Assembly: GCA_020853135.1 (NCBI GenBank)
Contig: JADYZO010000107.1
Span: forward strand, 1-64,000
From: Gammaproteobacteria bacterium
GTDB lineage: Bacteria > Pseudomonadota > Gammaproteobacteria > Steroidobacterales > GCA-2729495
Direction of reading: 5' to 3'
Length of the DNA stretch: 64,000 bases
Shown here: positions 19,863-27,951 of the stretch, one piece after another
Numbering within the stretch: the first letter of the stretch is position 1
How the letters are laid out: each line of letters begins with the position of its first letter
Notes under the pieces: generated by a model
The model's input: the letters and a program-made list of their open reading frames with translations, nothing else
What the model was told of the DNA's origin: nothing
Databases searched by the model: none
Position numbers and translations under genes: made by a program

Positions 19863-21464
19863 ATGGCTCAAGCCGGCAAGACCACCGTACCCGACCTCGA
19901 GGTCGCCATGGACATGCTCCGCAGCCAGGCGCTTGGCTGCTGGAGGCACCGCTGGCCTGCCCTGTGGACCGCCTGGGGGTTGTGCCTGCTCGGCTGGTTG
20001 CTCATATGGAGCATGCCCGACATCTACCGGGCCAATGCGCGCGTCTACGTGGACACGCAGAGCGTCCTGCGCCCCCTCTTGCAGGGCCTGGCGGTTGGTT
20101 CCGACGTCCTGACCGAGGTCGCCCTGATGGAGAGGACGATATTGAGCCATCCGAATCTCGAGAAGCTGGTGCGCGAGACCGGCCTTGCCCCGTCGAAAGG
20201 GGATCGCAAGTCCGTCGAGATGGCGATAGCGCAGTTGCAGAAGTCGCTCAAGCTGACCCGCGAGAGTGACAACACCGTGACGGTGAGCTATGAAACCACC
20301 GAGCGCGAGCGAGCGCTGCAGGTTGTGTCCCGGCTGCTGAACCAGCTGATCGAGGGTGCACTCGACGAGAACCAGGCCGACCGCTCCACCGCAGAGCGGT
20401 TTCTCGCCGACAAACTGGGTGAATATCAGAAGAAGCTGAACGATTCCGAGGCTGCGCTGGCCGATTTCAAGCGCAAGAACATCGGCATGATCCCCGGGGA
20501 CAGCAACATAGATTACTACGGCCGCCTGCAGAACGAACTCGGCCGGCTCGCGCAGGTCGAGGGCAAGTTGCGTGCAGCCCGCAACCGGCGCACGGAGCTC
20601 CAGCGCCAGATCGAAGGCGAGGAGCCTGTCCTCGGCTTGCTCGCCGAGGAAAAGCCCGGTCCCATGACATCGCCCATCGACCGGCAGATCGCTGAGCTGG
20701 AGCAGAAACTCGCGGACCTGCGGCTGCGTTACACGGAGACGCACCCGCAGGTGGTGGCAACCCGCCAGACCCTGGCCGACCTGCGTTCCCAGAAGGAGGC
20801 GGCAGCGAAGACCCGGGGTGGCCAGGCCCGTGCCTACTCGCCGCTCGACCTGAACCCCGTATACCAGCAGATGAAGATCCAGCTGTCGCAGGTGGAGGTT
20901 GAGCTGGTGCAACTCCAGGCTGAATATGCCGACCAGGCCGGGTTGGTGGCCGGGCTGCGGCAAAAGGTCAATGTCATTCCCGAGGTCGAGGCCGAGTTGA
21001 AGCGCCTCATGCGTGACTATGACGTCAACAAGTCGCAGTATGACGACATGTTGCGACGCGTCGAGTCGGCCCGCGTGACGGAGGCCGCCGGGACCAGCAA
21101 GAACAAGGCATTCAAGGTGATCGACCCGCCCAAGGTGCTGGCGGCTCCGGTGGGCCCCAACCGTCCGTTGCTGTTCACCGCCGTGCTCGTGCTGGCGCTG
21201 GCGGCCGGCGCGGGCGTCGCGATCGCGATCAACCTGCTGCGGCCGGTGTTCTTCACGGGCAAGGACCTGGAGCGTCATTTCGGGTTTGCCGTGGTCGGCA
21301 CCGTCCGCAGGGGCACCACGGCCATGGAGGCCATGGCACAACGACGCCAGGTGACGATCTTCGCAGGCGGCGTGTGCCTGCTGCTGGTCAGTTACGGCTT
21401 GCTGCTGTTCCTGGGCAGCATGTCCGGTGTGGCCGGACCGCTGGCTGGAGGTGCGGGCGCGTGA
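19863..21464 (+). CDS. Polysaccharide chain-length determinant (XrtA-associated Wzz/GumC type)
   Basis: Inner-membrane co-polymerase of 533 aa that sets chain length and links to the tyrosine kinase. There is an N-terminal membrane segment (about 35-52, LCLLGWLLIWSM) and one near residue 435. A long periplasmic coiled-coil region between them includes RYTETHPQVVATRQTLADL. A further hydrophobic stretch lies at the very C-terminus. The layout matches the exosortase-A-associated Wzz group. Its stop overlaps the kinase GTG by 4 nt. Confidence 0.9.
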   Translation: MAQAGKTTVPDLEVAMDMLRSQALGCWRHRWPALWTAWGLCLLGWLLIWSMPDIYRANARVYVDTQSVLRPLLQGLAVGSDVLTEVALMERTILSHPNLEKLVRETGLAPSKGDRKSVEMAIAQLQKSLKLTRESDNTVTVSYETTERERALQVVSRLLNQLIEGALDENQADRSTAERFLADKLGEYQKKLNDSEAALADFKRKNIGMIPGDSNIDYYGRLQNELGRLAQVEGKLRAARNRRTELQRQIEGEEPVLGLLAEEKPGPMTSPIDRQIAELEQKLADLRLRYTETHPQVVATRQTLADLRSQKEAAAKTRGGQARAYSPLDLNPVYQQMKIQLSQVEVELVQLQAEYADQAGLVAGLRQKVNVIPEVEAELKRLMRDYDVNKSQYDDMLRRVESARVTEAAGTSKNKAFKVIDPPKVLAAPVGPNRPLLFTAVLVLALAAGAGVAIAINLLRPVFFTGKDLERHFGFAVVGTVRRGTTAMEAMAQRRQVTIFAGGVCLLLVSYGLLLFLGSMSGVAGPLAGGAGA

Positions 21465-22270
21465 GCATCATCGAACGGGCGCTGAAGACGACACAGAACC
21501 GGGCGCCAAAGCCGCAGGCCCCTGCCCAGGCGGTGCTGCCCCGCATGCCCGAGCTGCTGTCACCCGCGGTGGCCGACCGGCCGCCGCTTTCGATCAGGGC
21601 TGCGCTGGCGACCGAGACGTTTCCCGAACTCGGGCGCGACATCCGGTTTCTGAAGCGCCCGCTGCTGGCCCGGCTGTTCGGCGGCCAGGAGGAGGGCGCC
21701 CGGCGCCGCACGCTGATGGTGACCAGCGATCTCCCGGCGGCCGGCAAATCGTTCATTTCACGCAATCTGGCAGCCAGCTTCGCCCAGGAGAAGATGCTGC
21801 GCGTCCTGCTCGTGGATGCCGACCCGGTGCGCCGCTCCCTGAGCCAGTTGCTGGGAGTGGAGGATCGCCCGGGCTTCATGGATCTCGTCGCCGGTGAGGT
21901 GATGCAGCTATCGGAGGTGATGCTGGCAACCGATGTCGAAGCGTTGTACTTCATACCGGCCGGACGGGTCCGCAGTGATGCCACGGAGCTGATCGGCAGC
22001 AGCCGGATGGCTGCGGTCCTCGCGGCCATGGATGATCCGAACACGGTGGTGGTGCTTGATTCACCCCCGCTGCTGCTCTCGAGCGAAGGCCGGGTGCTGG
22101 CCGACAACGCTGCGCAGGTGCTGGTGGTGGTGGAGGCCGGGCGGTCCACGGCGGCTGATGTGGCTCAGGTGGTCGACCTGCTTCGCGGTACGCCCGCCAC
22201 GGTCAGCGTGGTTTTGAACAAGGTGCCGGTATCAGCCCTGCCGTACCGGCACGACATGTACTATCGCTGA
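21461..22270 (+). CDS. Tyrosine autokinase (XrtA-associated, BY-kinase)
   Basis: Cytoplasmic bacterial tyrosine kinase of 269 aa, a CpsD/EpsG-type partner of the preceding membrane protein. Walker A is PAAGKSF, Walker A' is LLVDADPVRRS, and Walker B is VVVLDSPPLLL. The C-terminal tail PYRHDMYYR has three tyrosines in its last nine residues, a short version of the usual autophosphorylation cluster. The GTG start at 21461 sits inside the upstream stop, so the two are coupled. Confidence 0.9.
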   Translation: MSIIERALKTTQNRAPKPQAPAQAVLPRMPELLSPAVADRPPLSIRAALATETFPELGRDIRFLKRPLLARLFGGQEEGARRRTLMVTSDLPAAGKSFISRNLAASFAQEKMLRVLLVDADPVRRSLSQLLGVEDRPGFMDLVAGEVMQLSEVMLATDVEALYFIPAGRVRSDATELIGSSRMAAVLAAMDDPNTVVVLDSPPLLLSSEGRVLADNAAQVLVVVEAGRSTAADVAQVVDLLRGTPATVSVVLNKVPVSALPYRHDMYYR

Positions 22271-22287
22271 CCGGAGCAATAGCCGCG

Positions 22288-23808
22288 ATGATCCCATCCA
22301 GGAATCTGTCTTTCGGTCTGCTGCTGGCCGTGGCAATGGCCGGCGTTCCACGGCTGGCATCCGCGGTCGACATCACCCCATCCATCGAGGTGGGGGAAAT
22401 CTACACGAACAACGTCAATCTCCAGCCGGCCGGTCTGGAGGAGGACGAATGGGTGACCCGTGTCGCCCCGCGGCTCCGCGTGGCCTACGCAGGGCCAAGC
22501 CTGGCCCTGGATGTGGATTACACCCTGGAGAGCCTGTTCTACGCCAGGGATTCAAGTCGCAACGAGATATACAACCAGCTGGAATCCTCGGCTCTTCTCG
22601 ATGTCCTCGGGAAGGCGTTGCAGCTGGCGGGGGATGCGGAGGTCCGGCAGGTCAACCTGACACCGGAACGGGCGGTGGCCAGCACCAACATCAACAGCAC
22701 GATGAACCGCGGTGACCGGACGGTCGTGTCGGGCGGTCCGAGGTGGAGCAAGGATGTCTTCGGCGCATCGCGGATCGATGGCTATGCAACGGCGGCCCGC
22801 ATCAACTATTCCGGAATCGATACGCAGGACGTCAATGCGGTCTATGGGCGCTTCGCCTTGCACTCGGATCCCACCCTGTGGCGCTCGGTCACCTCATATG
22901 AACTGGCGTACGAGTATCACCGCTTCGATTACGAAATCAGCGATACGGCCACCGTTCAGACTACCTATCTGCAGCTGGGTTACGCCATTACCGACGGGCT
23001 GGAGCTGCTTGGTCTGGCCGGCCTGGACAGCGATATCGAGAACCTGAAGGACAGCTCCCTGAGTAAAGGCCGCTGGGAGGCGGGAATGCGCGCGTCCAGC
23101 GGAAGCAGCGTGCTTCGTGCATCCATCGGCAAGCGGTACTTTGGCACCACCTACGCATTCAACTGGGAAAACATCCAGCCGGATGCCGCCTACCGGGTGG
23201 GCTACACGGAAATGCCCGTGACCACGGAGCTGTCATCCCTGGAGCAGATGCGTACGCCTGCGGTACCGCCAGTGGGGCAGGCAGGGCAGGTGGGGATCCC
23301 GTCGGATTCATCGCTCCCTCCCGATTCCTCGCTCGATCGCCAGGGCAGCCCGATACGTTACGTCCTCAAGCGCGGCAATGCCTCGGCTGACTGGCGGCTG
23401 TTCCGCACGGCAGTCCGGGTCGCGCTGTTCTGGGAGGATCGCCAGAACCAGGTGATGCCGGGGCTTGCTGCCGGATCCGGTCTCTCGCTGAGTGACGAGC
23501 AGGCCTACGGAGGCGTGCTGCGCTTCCAGTGGGAGCCGGGCATGCGCTCGATGCTGGCCCTCAGCGGTGGCTGGACGCACCGGGAGGTGAATGATCTCGC
23601 CGGTTCGGGATGTGTGCCGGGCGGGAGCGCCAGCTGCAGTGTGCCGCGCTATTCGGATCAGCTGAAGAACGTGCAGCTGGAGTTCAACTACAACCTTGGG
23701 CTGCGGACCTCGGTGAGGACCGGCCTGGGATGGCTGAGCCGGACGGGCTCGCTCCTGCCTGATTACGACGAGCTCTTTGCCAGGGTGCAGCTGGCCCATA
23801 CGTTCTGA
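22288..23808 (+). CDS. Outer-membrane beta-barrel, PEP-CTERM/XrtA system-associated
   Basis: Predicted secreted barrel of 506 aa. It has a signal peptide ending near VPRLASA, alternating hydrophobic strands rich in Tyr, Thr and Ser, and a terminal Phe (VQLAHTF), as outer-membrane proteins have. It resembles the TIGR03016-type protein found in exosortase A EPS loci and probably forms the outer-membrane exit. It follows the kinase by 17 nt. A Pro/Ser-rich loop lies at about residues 325-350. Function is inferred from context. Confidence 0.75.
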   Translation: MIPSRNLSFGLLLAVAMAGVPRLASAVDITPSIEVGEIYTNNVNLQPAGLEEDEWVTRVAPRLRVAYAGPSLALDVDYTLESLFYARDSSRNEIYNQLESSALLDVLGKALQLAGDAEVRQVNLTPERAVASTNINSTMNRGDRTVVSGGPRWSKDVFGASRIDGYATAARINYSGIDTQDVNAVYGRFALHSDPTLWRSVTSYELAYEYHRFDYEISDTATVQTTYLQLGYAITDGLELLGLAGLDSDIENLKDSSLSKGRWEAGMRASSGSSVLRASIGKRYFGTTYAFNWENIQPDAAYRVGYTEMPVTTELSSLEQMRTPAVPPVGQAGQVGIPSDSSLPPDSSLDRQGSPIRYVLKRGNASADWRLFRTAVRVALFWEDRQNQVMPGLAAGSGLSLSDEQAYGGVLRFQWEPGMRSMLALSGGWTHREVNDLAGSGCVPGGSASCSVPRYSDQLKNVQLEFNYNLGLRTSVRTGLGWLSRTGSLLPDYDELFARVQLAHTF

Positions 23809-23842
23809 AGGCCTGCAGCAACTGTCCGGCAGTTCCGTCCCC

Positions 23843-24694
23843 ATGGCGACCAACATTCCCGCGCCCGTCCACGCCCTGTCGGTGGACGTGGAGGATTATT
23901 TCCACGTGTCGGCGTTCCGGCCCTACATCCGCATGTCGGACTGGGACCGGCATCCCCTGCGCATCGAGGACAATGTCCGCCGCCTTCTCGACATCTTTGC
24001 GGATCGCGGTGCACGCGCGACATTTTTCTGGCTGGGCTGGGCGGCGGAGCGGCTGCCTGCGCTGGTGCGCGATGTGGCAGCGGCCGGCCACGAGATTGCG
24101 AGCCACGGTTATGGCCATGTGCGCGTCCATGAACAGACACCGGCGGAGTTCCGCGCCGATATCCGGCGCACCAGGGCGCTGCTCGAGGACCTGGCGGGTG
24201 CCGCCGTCACCGGCTACCGTGCCGCCAGTTTCTCCATTGACGAACGCAACCTGTGGGCGCTGGACGAGCTGGCAGAGGCCGGATACCGGTACAGTTCGAG
24301 CATCAGCCCGGTGACCCACGACCACTACGGCATGCGCAGTGCACCGCGCTTTGTCTTCCGCCTGGCGGGCAAGGCGATACCGGAGATACCGGTCAGCAGC
24401 GTCGAGTTCGGCCGCTGGCGCCTGCCCTGTGGTGGCGGCGGATTTTTCCGGCTGTTTCCCTACTGGTGGACCCGCTATGCGGTGACCCGTGTGGCGACGA
24501 GGGATGGCCAGCCCTTCGTCTTCTATTTCCATCCCTGGGAGATCGATCCGGGGCAGCCGCGGGTCACCGGGCTCGATGCCCGCTCGCGCTTCCGGCACTA
24601 CGTCAACCTGTCCCGCTTCGAGGGCAAGCTCCGGCAGCTGTTGCACGACTTCCGCTGGGCGCCGATGCGCGAGGTTTTTGCCGGCGAGATCTGA
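23843..24694 (+). CDS. Polysaccharide deacetylase (XrtA system)
   Basis: NodB-type carbohydrate esterase of 283 aa. The start SVDVEDYFHV supplies the catalytic and metal Asp residues. ATFFWLGWAAERLP and HEIASHGYGH give the metal-binding His pair, and FYFHPWEID the C-terminal motif. Its sequence is of the exosortase-associated deacetylase type. It probably removes N-acetyl groups from the amino sugars of the exopolysaccharide. There is no clear signal peptide. The ATG at 23843 lies 34 nt after the barrel gene. Confidence 0.88.
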   Translation: MATNIPAPVHALSVDVEDYFHVSAFRPYIRMSDWDRHPLRIEDNVRRLLDIFADRGARATFFWLGWAAERLPALVRDVAAAGHEIASHGYGHVRVHEQTPAEFRADIRRTRALLEDLAGAAVTGYRAASFSIDERNLWALDELAEAGYRYSSSISPVTHDHYGMRSAPRFVFRLAGKAIPEIPVSSVEFGRWRLPCGGGGFFRLFPYWWTRYAVTRVATRDGQPFVFYFHPWEIDPGQPRVTGLDARSRFRHYVNLSRFEGKLRQLLHDFRWAPMREVFAGEI

Positions 24695-24765
24695 GCCACC
24701 GGAGATGACTCCGGAAACCCATCGATTGCCAGAATCGCCCAGGGCCTCGCCCGGGCCGGCCAAGT

Positions 24766-24807
24766 ATGCGACAGTTCGCATCCGCTCGCCCGGGCCTCAT
24801 CTAGAAT
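24766..24807 (+). promoter_or_regulatory. Dyad and -10-like box upstream of the acyl-CoA ligase
   Basis: ATGCGA (24766-24771) and TCGCAT (24776-24781) form a perfect 6-bp dyad with spacer CAGT. A -10-like TAGAAT follows at 24802-24807. A closely similar element lies before the initiating transferase gene at 27803. It is a candidate operator with its promoter. No good -35 is seen. Confidence 0.4.
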
Positions 24808-24900
24808 GCCGGAGAGTGGACCTGGCCGATGGGAGCGCATCTTCCCGTGCTCCGCGGCGGCAGGGAATTCCGGAACCATGACTGCCCAGGCTGCCCATTT

Positions 24901-26493
24901 ATGACCACACTGCTGCACCAGCTGGTTGCTGCTTCCGCCGAGCGTCATGGCGGGCGGCCTGCCGTGACCGACGGGTCGCGTACCGTCACCTATGCAGAAC
25001 TCGCCGCCGGGGTTGGCGCCACGGCGGCAGGGCTTGCCGCGGCGGGCATGCGCCGCTCCACCCGTGTGGCGGTATTCCTGCCCAAGAGCCTGGAGACGGT
25101 GGAGGCGTTCTTCGCGGCCGCCATGGGCGGCGGCATCTTCGTGCCGGTGAATCCGCTGCTCAAGGCGCGACAGGTTGCCTACATCCTGCAGGATTCCGGT
25201 GCCGAACTGCTGGTGACCTCGGCCGACCGCCTGCTGGCACTGGCCGGTGAACTGGGCGACTGTCCCGACCTGCGCACCATCGTCACGGTGGATGCGCCAC
25301 CCGCGACGGTACTGCCAGGCCTGCGCGTCGTGTCACTGGCGGCCCTGCAGGCCGAAGCGCCGGCGCTGGCCGCACCCTGCATCGTTGATGAGGACGTGGT
25401 CTCGATCTTCTACACCTCCGGCAGCACCGGCCGCCCGAAGGGGGTGGTCCTGAGTCACCGCAACATGGTGGCCGGTGCACACAGCGTGGCAAGCTACCTG
25501 GAGAATCATCCGGGGGACAGTGTGCTGGCGGTGCTGCCGTTCAGCTTCGACTACGGTTTCAGCCAGCTGACCACCTGCTTCCACGCCGGAGCGCGTGTCG
25601 TTCTGCTGAACTACCTGCTGCCCAAGGACGTCCTGCGTGCGGCCGAACGCGAGCATGTCACGGGGCTGGCTGGCGTGCCGCCGCTGTGGATCCAGCTGGC
25701 CGCCCTGGAATGGCCGGCCGCCGTGCAGGAGAACCTGCGCTACATCACCAACTCGGGAGGCAAGATGCCGCTTGCCACCCTCCAGAAGCTTCGCCAGCGC
25801 CTGCCGCGCACGCGCGTCTACCTCATGTACGGGCTGACCGAGGCATTCCGTTCGACCTATCTGCCGCCGGAGCTGGCGGAGCAGCGGCCTACCTCCATCG
25901 GCAAGGCCATTCCCAATGCCGAGATCCTCGTCGTGCGGCCCGATGGCAGTGAGTGCGGGCCCGACGAGCCCGGCGAACTGGTGCACCGGGGTGCGCTGGT
26001 CGCGAAGGGCTACTGGCGCGACCCGGAGCGTACTGCAGAGCGATTCCGCCCCGCCCCCGGCCAGCTTCCCGGCGTACCCCTGCAGGAAATGGCGGTATGG
26101 TCCGGCGACACCGTACAGCGGGATGCCGAGGGTTTCCTGTATTTCGTCGGGCGCTTCGACGAGATGATCAAGACCTCCGGCTACCGGGTCAGCCCCACCG
26201 AGGTGGAGGAGGCCCTGTACGCGACGCAGATGGTCTGTGGCGCCGTGGCCTTCGGGCTGGCGCATGAGACGCTGGGCCAGAGCGTTGCGGTGGTGGTGGA
26301 GGCGAGCGAGGGCCAGGCGCCGGACACCGAGCGTCTGCTCGCGGAATGTCGCCGGTCGTTGCCGCCGTTCATGGTCCCCGCCGCGGTGGTCTGGGAAACC
26401 GACCTGCCGCGCAATCCCAATGGCAAGCTCGACCGCAGTGGCATCATCGGCCGGCTGCGTCCGCAACTGGAAGGCGCCCGTGGCCCGGGCTAG
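24901..26493 (+). CDS. Acyl-CoA ligase, exosortase A system-associated
   Basis: AMP-forming adenylate ligase of 530 aa. The ATP motif is YTSGSTGRPKG. The later motifs YGLTEAFR, GDTVQRDAEGFLYFVGR and the C-terminal NPNGKLDRS lysine region are present. This is the subgroup found beside the PLP decarboxylase in XrtA EPS loci (TIGR03098-like). Its substrate is not known. The ATG at 24901 is chosen by alignment with adenylate ligases. It overlaps the next gene by 14 nt. Confidence 0.88.
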   Translation: MTTLLHQLVAASAERHGGRPAVTDGSRTVTYAELAAGVGATAAGLAAAGMRRSTRVAVFLPKSLETVEAFFAAAMGGGIFVPVNPLLKARQVAYILQDSGAELLVTSADRLLALAGELGDCPDLRTIVTVDAPPATVLPGLRVVSLAALQAEAPALAAPCIVDEDVVSIFYTSGSTGRPKGVVLSHRNMVAGAHSVASYLENHPGDSVLAVLPFSFDYGFSQLTTCFHAGARVVLLNYLLPKDVLRAAEREHVTGLAGVPPLWIQLAALEWPAAVQENLRYITNSGGKMPLATLQKLRQRLPRTRVYLMYGLTEAFRSTYLPPELAEQRPTSIGKAIPNAEILVVRPDGSECGPDEPGELVHRGALVAKGYWRDPERTAERFRPAPGQLPGVPLQEMAVWSGDTVQRDAEGFLYFVGRFDEMIKTSGYRVSPTEVEEALYATQMVCGAVAFGLAHETLGQSVAVVVEASEGQAPDTERLLAECRRSLPPFMVPAAVVWETDLPRNPNGKLDRSGIIGRLRPQLEGARGPG

Positions 26494-27718
26494 CGGCACA
26501 CCGCATCACGCAGCGCTGGCGCGCGTGCAGTCGCGCGGCAGGGAACTGCTGATCGGCGGCGAGACCGTGGGAGCACTTCTTGCGCGCGCAGGCCGCACCC
26601 CGTTCTATGCCTATGATCGCCAGGCCATCGCAATGCGGGTCGCCGAGCTGCGCCACATGATGCCGGCTGGCATGCACCTGCACTATGCGCTCAAGGCCAA
26701 TCCGATGCCCGCCCTGGTGGCCTGGATGGCGGGCCTCGTGGATGGCTTCGACGTGGCGTCCGGGCGCGAACTGTCCGTCGCACTGGCCACGGGCATGGCT
26801 GCGGAGTGCATCAGCTTCGCCGGGCCTGGCAAGTCGGTGATGGAGCTGGAGGCTGCGGTGGCGGCCGGGATCACCGTGCATGTCGAGTCGGAGCGCGAGC
26901 TGGCGATCCTGCATCAGCTCGGGGTTCAGGGCCGGCGGCCCCGTCTCGCGATACGCGTCAATCCCGATTTCCAGCTCAAGTCGGCCGGGATGAAGATGGG
27001 CGGTGGTGCATCCCAGTTCGGCATCGATGCCGAGCGCGTGCCCGCCCTGCTGCACGGTCTTGATGTTTCCCGGGTGGATTTTCGTGGCTTCCACATCTTT
27101 GCGGGGTCACAGAACCTGAGCGCAGCGGCGATCGCCGAAGCGCAGGTCGAGACGCTGGCGCTCGCCGAACGGCTGGCGGTCGATGCACCGGTACCGATTG
27201 CCGAACTCAACATCGGTGGCGGGCTCGGGATCCCCTATTTCCCGGGCGAGCAGCCGGTGGACCTGGCAGCTGTCGGCGCGAGCCTGCACCGGCTGGCGGA
27301 GCGGGCGCGTGCATCGCTGCCGGGTACCCGGCTGGTCACCGAACTCGGCCGCTATCTGGTGGGCGAGGCGGGCTACTACATCTGCCGCATCCTCGACCGC
27401 AAGGAATCCCGCGGCCGGGTATTCCTGGTGACCGATGGCGGACTGCACCATCACCTCGCGGCCAGCGGCAACTTCGGGCAGGTGATCCGCAAGAACTACC
27501 CGGTGGTGATCGCCACGCGCATGGATCAGGCGACGGAGGAGATGGCCTCGGTGGTCGGACCGCTCTGCACCCCGCTGGACCTGCTGGCCGACAACATGGC
27601 CTTTCCGCGCGCCGTTCCCGGGGACCTCGTCGCCGTGCTCCAGTCCGGCGCCTATGGCTACACGGCCAGTCCGCTCGGCTTCCTGAGCCACCCTGAACCA
27701 ATGGAATTGCTGGTCTAG
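26480..27718 (+). CDS. PLP-dependent decarboxylase, exosortase A system-associated
   Basis: Fold-III (alanine racemase/LysA-like) decarboxylase of 412 aa. PLP lysine is K72 in HYALKANP. The later motifs FHIFAGSQ, ELNIGGGLGIPYF, TELGRYLVG, VGPLCTPLDLL and SGAYGYTASPLGF fit the diaminopimelate/ornithine decarboxylase family. The GTG at 26480 lies inside the ligase gene, with GGAAGG 5 nt upstream. It belongs with the ligase as a two-gene module; product and role are unknown. The lysA-like motifs alone do not make it lysine biosynthetic. Confidence 0.87.
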   Translation: MARASGTPHHAALARVQSRGRELLIGGETVGALLARAGRTPFYAYDRQAIAMRVAELRHMMPAGMHLHYALKANPMPALVAWMAGLVDGFDVASGRELSVALATGMAAECISFAGPGKSVMELEAAVAAGITVHVESERELAILHQLGVQGRRPRLAIRVNPDFQLKSAGMKMGGGASQFGIDAERVPALLHGLDVSRVDFRGFHIFAGSQNLSAAAIAEAQVETLALAERLAVDAPVPIAELNIGGGLGIPYFPGEQPVDLAAVGASLHRLAERARASLPGTRLVTELGRYLVGEAGYYICRILDRKESRGRVFLVTDGGLHHHLAASGNFGQVIRKNYPVVIATRMDQATEEMASVVGPLCTPLDLLADNMAFPRAVPGDLVAVLQSGAYGYTASPLGFLSHPEPMELLV

Positions 27719-27802
27719 CACGCGGCGGCAACTGCAGCGAGGCGCATGCCGCACGGACGGTGGCCTGCCCGGGGCATGGCGTGCCGTGCCGGGACCCGGA
27801 AT

Positions 27803-27846
27803 ATGCGACCAGTTCGCTGGTTTGCGGATACCGGCCAGCCTATAAT
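27803..27846 (+). promoter_or_regulatory. Dyad and -10 box upstream of the initiating transferase
   Basis: ATGCGA (27803-27808) and TCGC (27814-27817) repeat the element seen at 24766. Within it, ACCAG-TTCG-CTGGT (27808-27821) is a second small dyad. A perfect TATAAT lies at 27841-27846, 30 nt after AGTTCGC, nearly the same spacing as in the other copy. The -35 is poor, which would fit an activator-dependent promoter. Confidence 0.45.
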
Positions 27847-27951
27847 CTTCAGACAGTTTCGCGCTGTTGCGCAGAAACACCTGTCCGTCAACGACTTAAC
27901 GAGAACAAGGGCTGCCTGATTTCCGCCTCGCCGGCTTTCCGGTCACCTCAC

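Noticed and set aside
19263..21341. Long minus-strand frame opposite the export and chain-length genes
   Set aside because: Shadow ORF; the plus strand carries family motifs and proper starts.
26480..27718. Calling the PLP decarboxylase lysA because the DAP genes dapD and dapE are in the window
   Set aside because: It is coupled to the EPS-linked acyl-CoA ligase about 24 kb away from dapD/dapE and resembles the exosortase-associated branch, so lysine synthesis is not supported.
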